Origin: Baylisascaris procyonis
Lineage: Eukaryota; Nematoda; Chromadorea; Rhabditida; Ascarididae
Reading direction: 5' to 3'
Assembly (NCBI GenBank): GCA_037389465.1
Contig: JAZARR010000153.1
Span: forward strand, 5,554,501 to 5,618,500
DNA: 64,000 bases
The notes under the pieces are model-generated. The model was given only the letters and a program-made list of their open reading frames with translations. It made no database searches and was not told where the DNA came from. The position numbers and the translations under genes are program-made. Positions 26,803 to 38,609 of the stretch are shown in pieces. The stretch's first letter is position 1. The number at the start of each line of letters is the position of its first letter.

Positions 26803-28218
26803 ATCGTTGCCCTTCAACACAGCTTTCAAAGGTATGACACTTAGAAAAGTAAGGCCGAGGAACTGCGGATTATTGAACAGAAGATTTCTTACTTCTCAGG
26901 TGGAAAATATTACCAAGCAATTCCCGATATTTCTATATTTACAACTGTTATAGAGAGACACCTCTAGAGAAGTCCTCTCAGTAGTCAAGCAAAGATTATT
27001 TGATGTGAAACATCCAACAATCAAAATAGTATGGAGATTCCTGTATCTATATAGGAGTGGGAATTTACGGATTAGTGGCACGTATCTATCTTTCAGTAAA
27101 CTACGGCAAGAAAAGAGACTGATTTAATTTGTGACCGCAATTGCCATCGCAGATCAAGACTGGCAGCTTACAAAACCGTAAGACAATATAAGGATATTTC
27201 AGTAATAACATTCCCATTCTTTTAGTGGCGGAAGTGGTCAAGCGACGATTGTAAAAATGGTGACATGTTTACATAAATCTTAAAAGGCATTCTGCGAAAC
27301 AATGCAAACCAATCATATGATCTTCTCAATAAGCAAGAAATTGAAGATCAGCTGAAAAAAAAAAAGAGAAGATCCAACTTAAATCATGGCCAGATTGAAT
27401 TTACCCTCAGCACACTAAGATTAGCGAATATGAATAAAAAACAAACAACTTCCTGCTCGAACAACAATTTGCACAGGTAAATCTCTAACTATTCTATGGG
27501 CAAGCAATACTCCGAATTGAGGTAAATCACGTCGGAGATAGTAAAATCGTTTTGTTGATATAACTTGTGACTTACCCAATCAAAGAAGTAAGAGTCAAAA
27601 AATTCAGAACAGAAAAAAACTTGAGGAAATAAAAGTTCACGGGCAAATCCACAATCATAGCTGAGATTGTCAGGGGAAAATGCGTTCAATAAACGGAAAC
27701 TAACCTCGAAGAAATTTAACCTAATTATTAGGAATTCCCTTATATGCAATATTACGCCAGCCGTCGGCTAGTTCCAATCCCCTGTTCATCAGGTGCGAAT
27801 GGATCTCAAAATTTATACCATAATCCTGAGACAAGTTTGTCATATAATATCTCATAGTACAACCATAACACTTATATTTTTAATTACCAAACATATACCT
27901 GTTGGCTGGCCAAATCATTTCACAACGAGACGCCGATGTAGTATGACCAAAGTTAGGCGGACAGTTCACACGAAAGAACGACAGTGCCCGAGAGTGCTCA
28001 ACATTTCTTGGCAGCGAGCAATCTTTGTGCAACAAGCAATTTGCAAAGTTCATTACGCTCACTACCGTAATGCACTCTTTGGGAGATCACTTATTGTTAT
28101 GTAAGACATTATTATTAGCTGATAGAAAACAATGACTGCAAATAGCACATGTGTGTTAATGTACACAAATTTGGCCCATTATGGTCAAGGAATAACCATT
28201 CAAATAAAACAATCTCAA

Positions 28219-28260
28219 CTCTTCGGAAATGTGGGATTTCTCTTCGGAAATGTGGGATTT
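28219..28260. repeat. perfect 21-bp tandem duplication
   Basis: Two exact adjacent copies of a 21-nt unit starting CTCTTCGGAAATG and ending GGGATTT. The absence of differences implies a recent duplication. Confidence 0.9.
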
Positions 28261-30383
28261 GTGTGATAACGTAACGAAGAAACTCGCTTAATAATAGCGT
28301 AAATTATTTAATAAATAATATAGATTTTATTAAAGTCTTTGCAAATGAAAGCAACTTGCTATAAACATTTCAGCCCTATTAAATCTATTCAGGAAAATCG
28401 TTCAAAATAACAACTACAACTGCTTAACATTTAAGACGTCCATAATTTCACTATTTTCTCCATTGTTTTTGATTCTATGATGAAAGCCCACCTCGATTTA
28501 ATTTGCTTTTCCTTGTCAACGTGTAAACTGTTATCTATTCTAGGCAATAATTATAAAAAATCATGCAGATTTTATCGCCGTATACAGACTAAAACTTCAT
28601 TATCGACCAGTCGTTTTACTTAAATGAAAGTGAATAGAAACATAAAATAATGAAGAGTACATATAGAAGAAATGAATGATGAACCCAGTTAATCGATGCC
28701 CGAGATTGCCAAATTTTTAACAATTTCCGTTCATCTGCTCTCATTTATTACTTGGAAGATGTCTTGAGGTGATTCTCGCACGACGAGAAAGTCACCTCGT
28801 ATTCCGCCCCCTTTGCTGGAAACGGCACGCGAGAACGCAATAGACTGGATAAGAGAGTGATGCGAATTGTAGCTTGTTGTGAATTAAGATGTGGCACTTA
28901 ATGTGGACGAAGTCATCTTTGCCGTAATGGAGCTCTTGTCCGCATTGCTTGTTTAGAAGTTTACCTTCGATTTTTTATGGTTTGCTACAGTCCTACTGAT
29001 GGAACGGCGTCAGTGATTGGTGGATATTATAGTACCGAGTTTTCGTCTTCCAAGCTCGCTTATGACATTCAGCCTTCACAGTGCAATACATCGTTTGGTT
29101 TCGTAGGGTTTGCATGGATATCTTCATGTGAATTTAGAACAGCTGAATTATGAAATGAGCGTTTTATAAAATGGTTCATTCCCGACTAAATATGGATTTC
29201 GTTGTGCTGATATGGGTTGAACACCCTACTGTGGGCATCGCTTTTCTGCTATGGAATTATCGCCTGGCTACGACAGTGACATTCTTGTTTTCCATCGGCT
29301 CTTTCGATCCATTTTATGTTCATTTTATTTCATAGTGCACCTTTCGCATTTTCTTCATTGTTTCCTTCATTTTGTGATAGATTACGAGGAATGAATAAAG
29401 GTTCGCTTTCACGTTTGTCATTCCGATATGTTGCCTTGGGTGAGTGTTTAGCATTACCAGGTTCATTGGGTCTCTGTGTTGGAAGGTCATCAAAACATGA
29501 CATTTCCGGTTCCACTGCAATATAAAGTTATGTACAAAAACAAAGTTAAGGGAATTTAGATACGCAAGCAACAATATGGACCTGTGATTTGGTGCTTATG
29601 TCGCATCACCATTGTCTTTATATACAACGATCACATTTGCAAATTCCCATTCCTGTATTTCCCGGTTGAAATGATACATTTAAAAGGATGGCATGGTTAT
29701 GGCATGATCTGATGTTCAGCACTTCGCTCCATTAAACCCTGGCGCTTTCTTTCATTGCATATGGGCCAGCCTTTACAAAATATTGACGTCGAGCCGATTC
29801 AGCCACAGCACTCCCGGTTTTCGTTGTGCTTTCGGAGCACTTCCACTGCATACCGATGTCATCTTTTGCACTAAATTTTTGTTTCTCAAACAACGTTTGC
29901 TCGTCACGTTACCCCTCCATATTTCCCGTTTGAATACATTGCTCCATGCTGTTTCCTCGTGTTTCAGCGATTTTGAGGATTCCTGTAAGCTCGAAAAAAT
30001 AAGATCAGCTTTTAAACATCTCTCAAAAAGATGATGAAACAGAGGTCCCCACGGATGCACGGAGAGTTGGCTTTCAAAAAATTCTCCATGTGAGCGAGAG
30101 AATTTTGAGGACGAGGTCATTCAGAATTTATGAGTTTTCTAAATGCGAAGGCATCCGCGCTGAGAGGAGGGTAATCGCGAACTCCTTTTCTACGAATCAC
30201 AGTAACCTAAGAGTCAGAAAGTTTATTACAATGAGGCAACAGTTCGACTTTGTCGACTGCTCGGCGTGCAGTATGCAGGCATTTACCAACTTCGGATTGC
30301 TGAATTATGCGTACATTAGAAGATGAGCCTTGACATGATCAAATCATTATGCAGGGACTAGAAATCGGATGAAAATAAAAGTG

Positions 30384-31025
30384 TTAACGAGTGATTACGT
30401 TGACGAGCGATCTGCTGTAATCAAATGAGTTTTGTGATCGCAGTGATCGTGGGATCTTCAGTTGCGTAACAGGTTGTATGCTCACATTTGTTTGACCTTG
30501 ATGTGGTTTCTCCCCGTGTCGATTATGACCTCCCCATGCCTTCGGGGCCGTAGTCGAGGCTATAAATAGGCTGCGGTCTTGCTCGCTTATCAGCGTTGTT
30601 TTCGCTACTTCGAGTCGTGTACCGTTGTTACCCGTAGTAAAGGAGTTTCTTCTCGTCCCCCCTGCCCCCTCCCACGCTGGACGCCTCATCACGCCAGCTC
30701 GGTCGCAAAAAGAATGATTCGCATTGAAAGAATCGCTGAAAGTTGCCGATGAAGGTGCAGAAGTAGAGCTGCAGCCGCAGTGAACGAGATTAAAACGAAA
30801 TGGGACAATAACGCATATAAGTTTAATCATTTCACGAGCTATGTATAAAAACAATGCTAAAATAGTCACTAAATAGCGATATGGAATATTAAAATGTGTT
30901 GCAGAGTGGGAAAAATTTCTTTCAAGAAAAACTATTATTCGGTGTTCAAAAGCACTGGAAAAGAGAACTGCGTAGCAATTGCGAGTTACAGATCGACTCT
31001 CTTTCTGCTTTGAGGAAACCGACAT
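30384..31025 (-). CDS. unexplained 213-codon open frame, hypothetical
   Basis: This is the second-longest open frame in the window and the longest that no recognised gene explains. It starts at a true ATG (31,025) and ends at TGA. Residues about 50-75 are hydrophobic (LVTILALFLYIA, then LICVIVPF) and could be a membrane segment. The remainder is Ser/Thr/Asn/Arg-rich with no motif I recognise. By my rough estimate such a frame is unlikely but possible by chance in 64 kb at this composition. A TATA-like box lies inside it on the opposite strand, so the region may be a GC-richer promoter rather than coding. No splice partners were identified. Confidence 0.22.
   Translation of the reverse strand: MSVSSKQKESRSVTRNCYAVLFSSAFEHRIIVFLERNFSHSATHFNIPYRYLVTILALFLYIAREMIKLICVIVPFRFNLVHCGCSSTSAPSSATFSDSFNANHSFCDRAGVMRRPAWEGAGGTRRNSFTTGNNGTRLEVAKTTLISEQDRSLFIASTTAPKAWGGHNRHGEKPHQGQTNVSIQPVTQLKIPRSLRSQNSFDYSRSLVNVITR
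30561..30568 (+). promoter_or_regulatory. TATA-box-like element
   Basis: TATAAATA followed by GG sits in a locally GC-rich patch, a strong match to the metazoan TATA consensus on the + strand. No conserved + strand gene follows within the next kilobases, so the use of this element is unproven. Confidence 0.25.
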
Positions 31026-34000
31026 ATTTTCACTAAACAGAAATGAGGATTGCTCGTTCAGTCGTCGTGTACAAATGCGCTAATGATCGTCCTACAAATA
31101 CCCACCTTCGGAAAGGATTGCACAATAAAAAGCTAAACGTAGAAAAACATGAAAACAGAAAACTCGTTACGAATTCGTTAATTTCATAACTTTAAATGAA
31201 GGTCCATTCGTCCATCCCCTTACATGAGACCATCATTAATCCCTTTCCCTTCCTTCCAAAATTACGAAGTCACCCAGGCCACATGAAGGCACCATTCCGC
31301 CAGGGAGGCCTCAATCTTCTAGCTGAGCGTCTGTAGCCCAAGCTCGCTCTTACGCAACATCCAGTGAAATGTCGTTGTATAGGTTTCGTGCATGCAGTGT
31401 CTTCAGAATTTTTAAAACCCGCAGCCGACAACAGTCCCGATGACCAGTCTAACGGATTACTTGCTCAAAGGCATGTGTAAGAGAAATCATCTTATATCTG
31501 CGATATTTTTGCTCATCGTCATAACAAAGGATGCTATCGTCCGTTCCGGCCTTCAGCTATCGGCCACTGCCCATTATAATATACTTCCCACATAGCATAA
31601 CGTCCGGAATCGAAACACAACAATCTCAGAACACAGTGAATGAATTGTTTACAAACTTCAAATACTAGTAAGTGGGAAAAGCTCGAACAAAGACCGTGCA
31701 TAAAAATGCATCCGAATTCGCGTCATCCGAATGATCTTCAGGGAACATAATAGATAGGATTCACTCGGTGAACGCATGCAAACTGCGTATTCATCACACA
31801 GCACAAGTGAGTGCTTAAGCAACGGAAGTTGTCATATAGCACTCTAACGATCAAGCATTTAGATTCTTTGAAATCGTATTTTGAAGTTCTACAGCCTCGA
31901 TTCATATATCTCCATATGAATTTAGGTGAGAATATGACAGCTTCCAAGGATGAACACTCTCAAACGTACAGAACAACCGAGCATACAAACAGTAAAGCAC
32001 GTAGGGGATTGCTTGCCAGTTGAGAATGAACATAAATCCACGTATTTGCCATCAATCCTTAACATTTGTCATAGTAGAAGGAATCAGCGACTTTCTGTTC
32101 ACATAATCTACTACTACTACTATGAGCAAGACGTACCTAGCCAATAAAAAAGGCACACAATGCCTTAAGAACTTTACTATGTTACGCTGATGTCCTCTCT
32201 CAGTGTAAAAATACCGCGATCCAAATCACTCTTGATTCGCTCATTTCTTCTACAGCACTCTCTATCACCTGCATTCAACAGAAGCAACAAAGAAAAACAC
32301 GTAGAGCAAAAATTAACGAGCAGATAAAACAACGAGTAGAACATCCGGCAAATCAGTCGCAGAAGCAAACCGACCATACACTGCTGGGTGATAACCAAAC
32401 CAGAAACAAACCCTCCATGATGCGCATACCGATAGCAAAGACGATGAGTATTCACTGTAGAATCTTACGAAAACGCAATTCTTTTTATCGACCACCTAAA
32501 AACACTATGTTTTGCATGCTTTTTCTTCGCTATTTCGACGACCCAATTCATTTACCCGTTACGAGAACTCGTGGCAAACATTCCAGAAACCTGAAGCATT
32601 CCGAGTCCAAACAAACCTAGTAATGGGATTTCCCGTGTTTTCAGTGTCTATAAGGCGATTCTATTTTTACGCAGCCTTACTTCATAGACGAAGGTGCGGG
32701 GAATTTTTCTCCCGCTTGCACCTCTGTCCTTCATAGCATTTGTCGCGTTTGCCTTAGTGGTTTAAAATCTCTGCAAAGCTATCCCCATGTACCCTTTCCT
32801 TCTCAACCTTGAACAGCTCACACGATTTTCTCGATCACTACGAAGAAAAGCCCTTCCAGATAAGCTAGGTAGAAGTGGTCGCCTTCTTATTCCGCTGAAG
32901 CCCATTTCGGCGGAGGCTGGATGATGTTTTGGTGTCAGAGTAAACATTTAAAATGAAGCAGCCATTAGATGAAGCAATCTGACCAAGCGCCACCTTGCAC
33001 GCAACATCCAAGCAACCAACCGTCACACGGACCGGATTAATCGCCACGATCGTCACTCGACATCCGCTGTCAGGTAAACGGGTGGCAGTGCAATAACAAT
33101 TGGTTTCACATTTTTTTTCACACAATTAAGAAGGCCACAATCAAATAGAATATTTTCTGTACAAACCTAAACGACAGGCATATTACGAACTTCCCATATT
33201 CCAGTAATCGTTTGATGTATTTTTTAATAGAAGTGAAAAATTAAAAAACAATAAGAGCGATTGTCATCGTACTGCCACTCCACAATATCATCTTTACATT
33301 GCCAGCAAACAGGAAAATAATAACACGTGAAAAATCACAGCATGAAACGCAGCCGCAATAGCAAGCGCATCAACTAGTAACATGAACGTAATTATAAAGC
33401 AATTTGATACATGAATGCACAATGAAATAACTCAACAATGAAAAATGCTTGTTATGGGCACATTGGTGCTTGAAATGTGGTAAAAAGCTGTTATTAAAGC
33501 TGCACTGGCAGACGCTCTCACCTAGTCAACAACAATTTTGAGCATTTCCTTCCTTCATTATTACTAGATGCTAGGCAGAGAAAAATCTCAGGGTACACAT
33601 AGTCCCAAAAATACAATCAGCATCTGTTGAAGACATTGTTGCGGATATTGATATTTATAATTTCGTAGGTGCAGTACATCTTAAAAGACACGTCTGCGGT
33701 AGGCCCTTCAATGAAATAGAAAACAATATAAAGATATTAGAAATCGGCTAAACAAAGTGAAACATGATACGCATAGAAGCATCAACAGTGAAAAGGTGCA
33801 ATAAGGGCACCTTAAATTGATGTACAATTATGGAAGGTATAAAAGGCACATCATAGCTCATAACAGAAAAATTTGGCAGAAAACAAAACCGGTCGGATAA
33901 TGATACGTGCAGCTTGGATAAGAACGAGAAATAAACTTGTAAAAACCAGCACTCTTCTTCCCCTCCACCTAGCAAGCACAAACCTCGATAGTCGGGAGAC

Positions 34001-34748
34001 TCAGTTAAAAATTTTCATTTCACAAACAATCACACAAGCCATTTTGTATTATTTTCATTTATACTGATGTGCTAAATTGGTACCAGCATCAGCTATCAAA
34101 AGTTCTTTGAGGCTTAAACAAGCAACTCATATTCCTATGCAGTTTGTGGCTGTTGCTAACGTCTCATTCCCGCTACCTCCAGCGTTTCACAAATAGCGAC
34201 TGTTATGTATTTTCACATTTTCACCAAAGTTTTTTCCAAATTTTGTGTCACCTCAAACACAATCCAAAAGAAACACAGCTTTCGCTCAAACATTAAGAAA
34301 CAACCTGCAAACCTTAGGGATTTTAGTAAACGTTTATATGGTATACACTGCTATCCAGCCCGTACCTCCAGAGGACAGCTAACAACTTGTCTATGCTTAC
34401 AAACAGCAGCTGGCCATTTTGAGCTGTCCCCTCCAATTGGCGGATTACAATGACTCAAAGCTCCGGCCATCGCCAAGAGGCGTTGTGTTGATCGACGAGA
34501 GTGGAAAGGCAGTCGCTTGAGGCGGGTGGCATGGCGTCAACCCAGTTGGGCCATCCAGCAAATTCACCGCACCAAATTCAGAACCACCTAAATTAAAAAC
34601 ATATCAAGCATATAAAGTAGCATCCCATGCAACGTTTGACAACCACCCTCTCCCCCTCCGCTTAAAAAAAATCTTGAATGCCAATACGATGCAAGCCGAT
34701 GAGTAGTACTGCGATGTTAAAGCACAATGAAAGAACGATACGTTATTG

Positions 34749-34854
<106 letters not shown>

Positions 34855-36414
34855 TATGCTTAGTATCAACATTTGGTTTTGCAAACATTTGCCTATTATT
34901 CATAAAAATAGAAGTGAATTCTTCCACAACCATTAGAAGTGTGGCGAGGAGATCTATTTCTGAAATATGATAATTAATTTCGAGTTCCGCCCTCATCCCA
35001 ACACTCCTTAAAGCATTTGAGGCAGAAGCAAGAATCAGTTACTAATCTCGATGTATCGTTGATGTATGTAGGGTTCATGACATTGCTGAAAACGAAGCAT
35101 AAATAAAGCGTTCAACATAATTTCTCTATTATAGTATACCGTCAAAAACGATGGGCTGTCTCGAAGAAACAAAAGCTGTTGGGTTTCTATCCGAAAAGAT
35201 ATGAGAATTGTATTTTTTGATATCAAGTTCGGCTGTTTATTCTTTCACGCTTCTTCACCCATAAGGCATGATTTCTTATTTCAGAAAAGAAAAAAAAAAC
35301 AGGTTTTGATAGAAATGATTGAAGAAGTAAAAGGATTGCAAAGCATGCGTGAGTAGCAGAAGAAAAAGGGCATCATAGCAGGAAACGTGTAAATAACCCT
35401 CTCATTGGTTAATGCAGTGCATATTGCCTTTCATAATTTTACGATCAACTATAGTAGGGTGATCCCAATCGCAAGTCATTTCCACGATGAGGATCGATGG
35501 ATATATCATGAAAGCATTGAAGATGTTCACTTATATTTCCTTTGTTGCCTCAAATATTGCAACTAGCCATCATCAAAATGAACTAATCAAAAATCCTTGC
35601 TATCACTGGTAATTTGTCAAAGATTTCTCTTGGATGTCAGGTTTTTCTACAATTTTTTAGAACAAATCGAAATATTTCGATAAAGAGAACGATTAAAAGT
35701 GACAACTTTTTGAAGAAAGTATGCAATTTCGTTGAAATGTTGAATACATCCCCATAAAAATTCATTTTCAATATTATGGATGAAACTTTCGAAATTCGAA
35801 ATAAATTTTTTTTATATGCAATCATTTCGTGGGATTCCTTTAGAAATACTTCAAAATGCTCAGTTTTCAATAATCAATCATAGCTAATACTATAGTTATA
35901 GGAAAGATGGATGCATTACAGTGCACTCGATCAGAAATGCGCAATTTTCGCCACAAGTTAGCCTTTAAGGGACGATTAAGCAATAGTTTCCGTCGATTTA
36001 CAAAAAAAAAAAGATTTCCCTGACGTTCAAAGAAAAACTTGAGCATTTGGAAAGAAGTTGCCAAATAATTAGTGACTCAATAGGATTTTCATGGGACTAT
36101 TTTCAGCGAGATCCAATAAAATATAAGAAATCCGCTGTTTTGGAACAAATAATTTCGCAAACGGTTCAAAGTTCTAGGAAAACCGACGGATTGCCTAGTA
36201 CTTCTGTTTTGAAACAAAACAAAAACAAGGACTTCCGTTTTGAAATCGGCTTAAAACTACATCGAGTATACTACAACCTCTGCATTTTCTGAACCGAAGT
36301 TTGAAACTACATCATATACACCAAAAATCACATCCAAAACTTACAAACGAATATCTCTAAGCCGTTGCACAATCCTCTATTATCAGCTTCTGGCGACACA
36401 GAGGTTTTAATAGT

Positions 36415-36490
36415 CGTTTAGCGGCGATAGTAATGAAATGGATGTTTTCGTGCAAACGTACCGGACGGCCATCCCTTGGATGAGACTGTT
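36415..36490 (+). mobile_element. possible RTE-type retrotransposon 3' coding fragment
   Basis: One + strand frame reads VMKWMFSCKRTGRPSLG before a stop. RTE-family polyproteins of nematodes commonly end with a Trp, a basic stretch and a GRP(P/S)..RW motif just before the C-terminus; here the RW has been lost. The fragment is short and lies just upstream of an endonuclease-like remnant, suggesting two partial copies in the same orientation. Confidence 0.25.
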
Positions 36491-36729
36491 TTCTTAAAGG
36501 TGAAAGTATGTTGCTATTCAATTAATGTTGGATGAACTAGCGTTTGCTCAACCAAACACGTTCCCCAATTCCCTCCGCGCTGCTCGAATCGTTCTAGGGT
36601 AGCTCGGAAGATGTCGAACAACAAAGAGCATCTAAGAATCCCTGGTGGAAATACCGCCATTGTGAAAGGGATAACTTTTATCGCATTTACATACAGCTAG
36701 CTCTACATCATTAACAAAGAGAGAACAAT

Positions 36730-37360
36730 AAAGGACCTCTTAGCGGGAATGAAACAAACCAAGCATGATGGTTTGCGAAGCAACAGGAAAGCACGAATCG
36801 CGTTCCAAATGGACAATAATAACGCTCGAGAGGTGCGAAGGAAAGGTGGCAAGGGAGGTGTTGCATTCATCACAAAAGGAATGGCTTCCGGCCATTGCCT
36901 CCTCTCTACTAACATCATCCCGCGTCAGGACGTTGTTTCTGCAAATCAAAGAAATGGCTGACCTCAAAATTATCCAACTGTACAGCCAAGCAGGCGTAAA
37001 TGATGATGAAAAAATTGAAAAGGGCGGGTAGCAGCGGTAAAAAAAATCTAGACTTTCATAGGGATTCAACTTTCCATGCCAGCCTTATGTTTAATCCCAA
37101 GAAATTCTTAGCATCGTCTTTCATTCACGCTGAGCTGTAGCTTTTACCACCTCAACAAAGTACAGCGAGAAGCCCCAATAAAAACTATAGTGGTGGTTAC
37201 GGAGTACTAAAACATCCTTCAGAAGTTAAAGCAGGACTACAAAAGCCCCTTGTTCAGCGACCTACCTAGCTATAGTAAGAGGAGACTTCAACATCTAATT
37301 TAGACGCATTAAAGCAGCTGACCGGCATACTAGAACGTGTGCACAAAGGAACGCAGGCGG
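36730..37360 (+). mobile_element. decayed RTE-clade non-LTR retrotransposon, endonuclease (APE) part
   Basis: Three + strand frames together show the order of APE-endonuclease motifs of RTE elements, broken by frameshifts. MKQTKHDG near 36,749 resembles the L.ET(K/H) motif. GKGGVAFI near 36,857 resembles GVGGVGF. LKIIQLYSQAGVNDDEKIE near 36,963 resembles LKIIQ.YAPTS..DDEE.E. IVRGDFNI near 37,273 resembles the GDFN catalytic motif, and RNAGGK near 37,353 resembles the RN..G. segment that follows. The first three spacings fit; the gap before GDFN is about 190 bp too long, so an insertion is likely. Stops and frameshifts make it non-functional. The reverse transcriptase domain was not recognised, though degraded sequence may extend to about 38.4 kb. 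Confidence 0.45.
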
Positions 37361-38609
37361 AAAATAATGCCGACACAAGCAAAAAGAAGGAAACAGGACA
37401 AACGAATGGTGGCAAAGCAGAAGCGAAGATGAGGCGAAAGATTAGTGGCATAAGCAAAGCCGGAGAACATGTGGATTGGCAACGCGGAATAAAATAAGCA
37501 AATGTCAAGGGGATAGATCTAGATCGTATTTAAAGAAGAAAGGAAAGATGAAATCGACCATATTCCGGTCGATACGAGGTGTATTTTACACTATTTATTG
37601 GCACTGCGGTAAGGTCACATCACTAGCAATCATTGACGAATGAGAGACAGAGATTTATTCTATTGAAACGATTGAGAAAGCAATCGAGAATATAGCGCTA
37701 ACAGAAGGCAAACATCAATGATTTTCGATGGAGGCGGGTTGAAGTACCCTCCCCATAACTGGAAGGGGGCTAAATGGAGAGTTATGAGCAAGAATACGAA
37801 TCGTCATCTGAGAAATCAAAAGGTAGTACCAGAGTGATAAGGTCTAATGCAAAAAGTGCCGGATCTTGCTAGGACCGGGAGGAGCAAAGTGTCGATGAAT
37901 CACAGAATAGAAGCATCTTTATAAGGAAAGCAATCGGCAAAAGCTCCGAAGAAGGACTAGAGTGGCTTGATGCCTATTGAACTCTGTCAAGTTGGGTCCC
38001 AATGCTAAGGTGCAAGTGCCTTCAATTCATCGATCTGTACATCAATTCCTTCAATTAGTTCCGTTGTACATGAACGATAGAACAGCAAGCGTTATGGGTT
38101 GCCGAAAGGCACAAACGAGAACGGTGTACGCAATCAAAGCATCAAATTATATGAGAAAGCATCGGCGCGAAGTATGCTGCCATGCAATAAAGAAGAGAAA
38201 ACGATGACAGAGGAAGAAAGCTGGTTAGACAAAAATTGATGGCTTAAGTTAAGATTCCAGCAGTGTAGGAGGCAGCCTTTGAACATGATTCAAATAGATG
38301 GGATAAGGACAGCATATGACGATAAGGTCCTATATAAGGGCCGACCATAAGGAGACTGAATGGAAGAAGGACATGCTGCAATCGGTGCTGCCAAAACAAC
38401 GGCTAATGGACCAATCGATAGAAGTATTCATTGGAACATCTTCAATTCCCGTAGGCACCGAGTTCTAGATCATATGTGAACCCATTAACGCTGCTGTTGT
38501 TGTTCCCACTTATTTTACATAAACTTCAGTTTTGAGTCATTAATTAACTATTCTCAAATATCGGAGAAATTTGCAGACAAACTGGACGGAACAAAGGAGC
38601 AATCGTATA

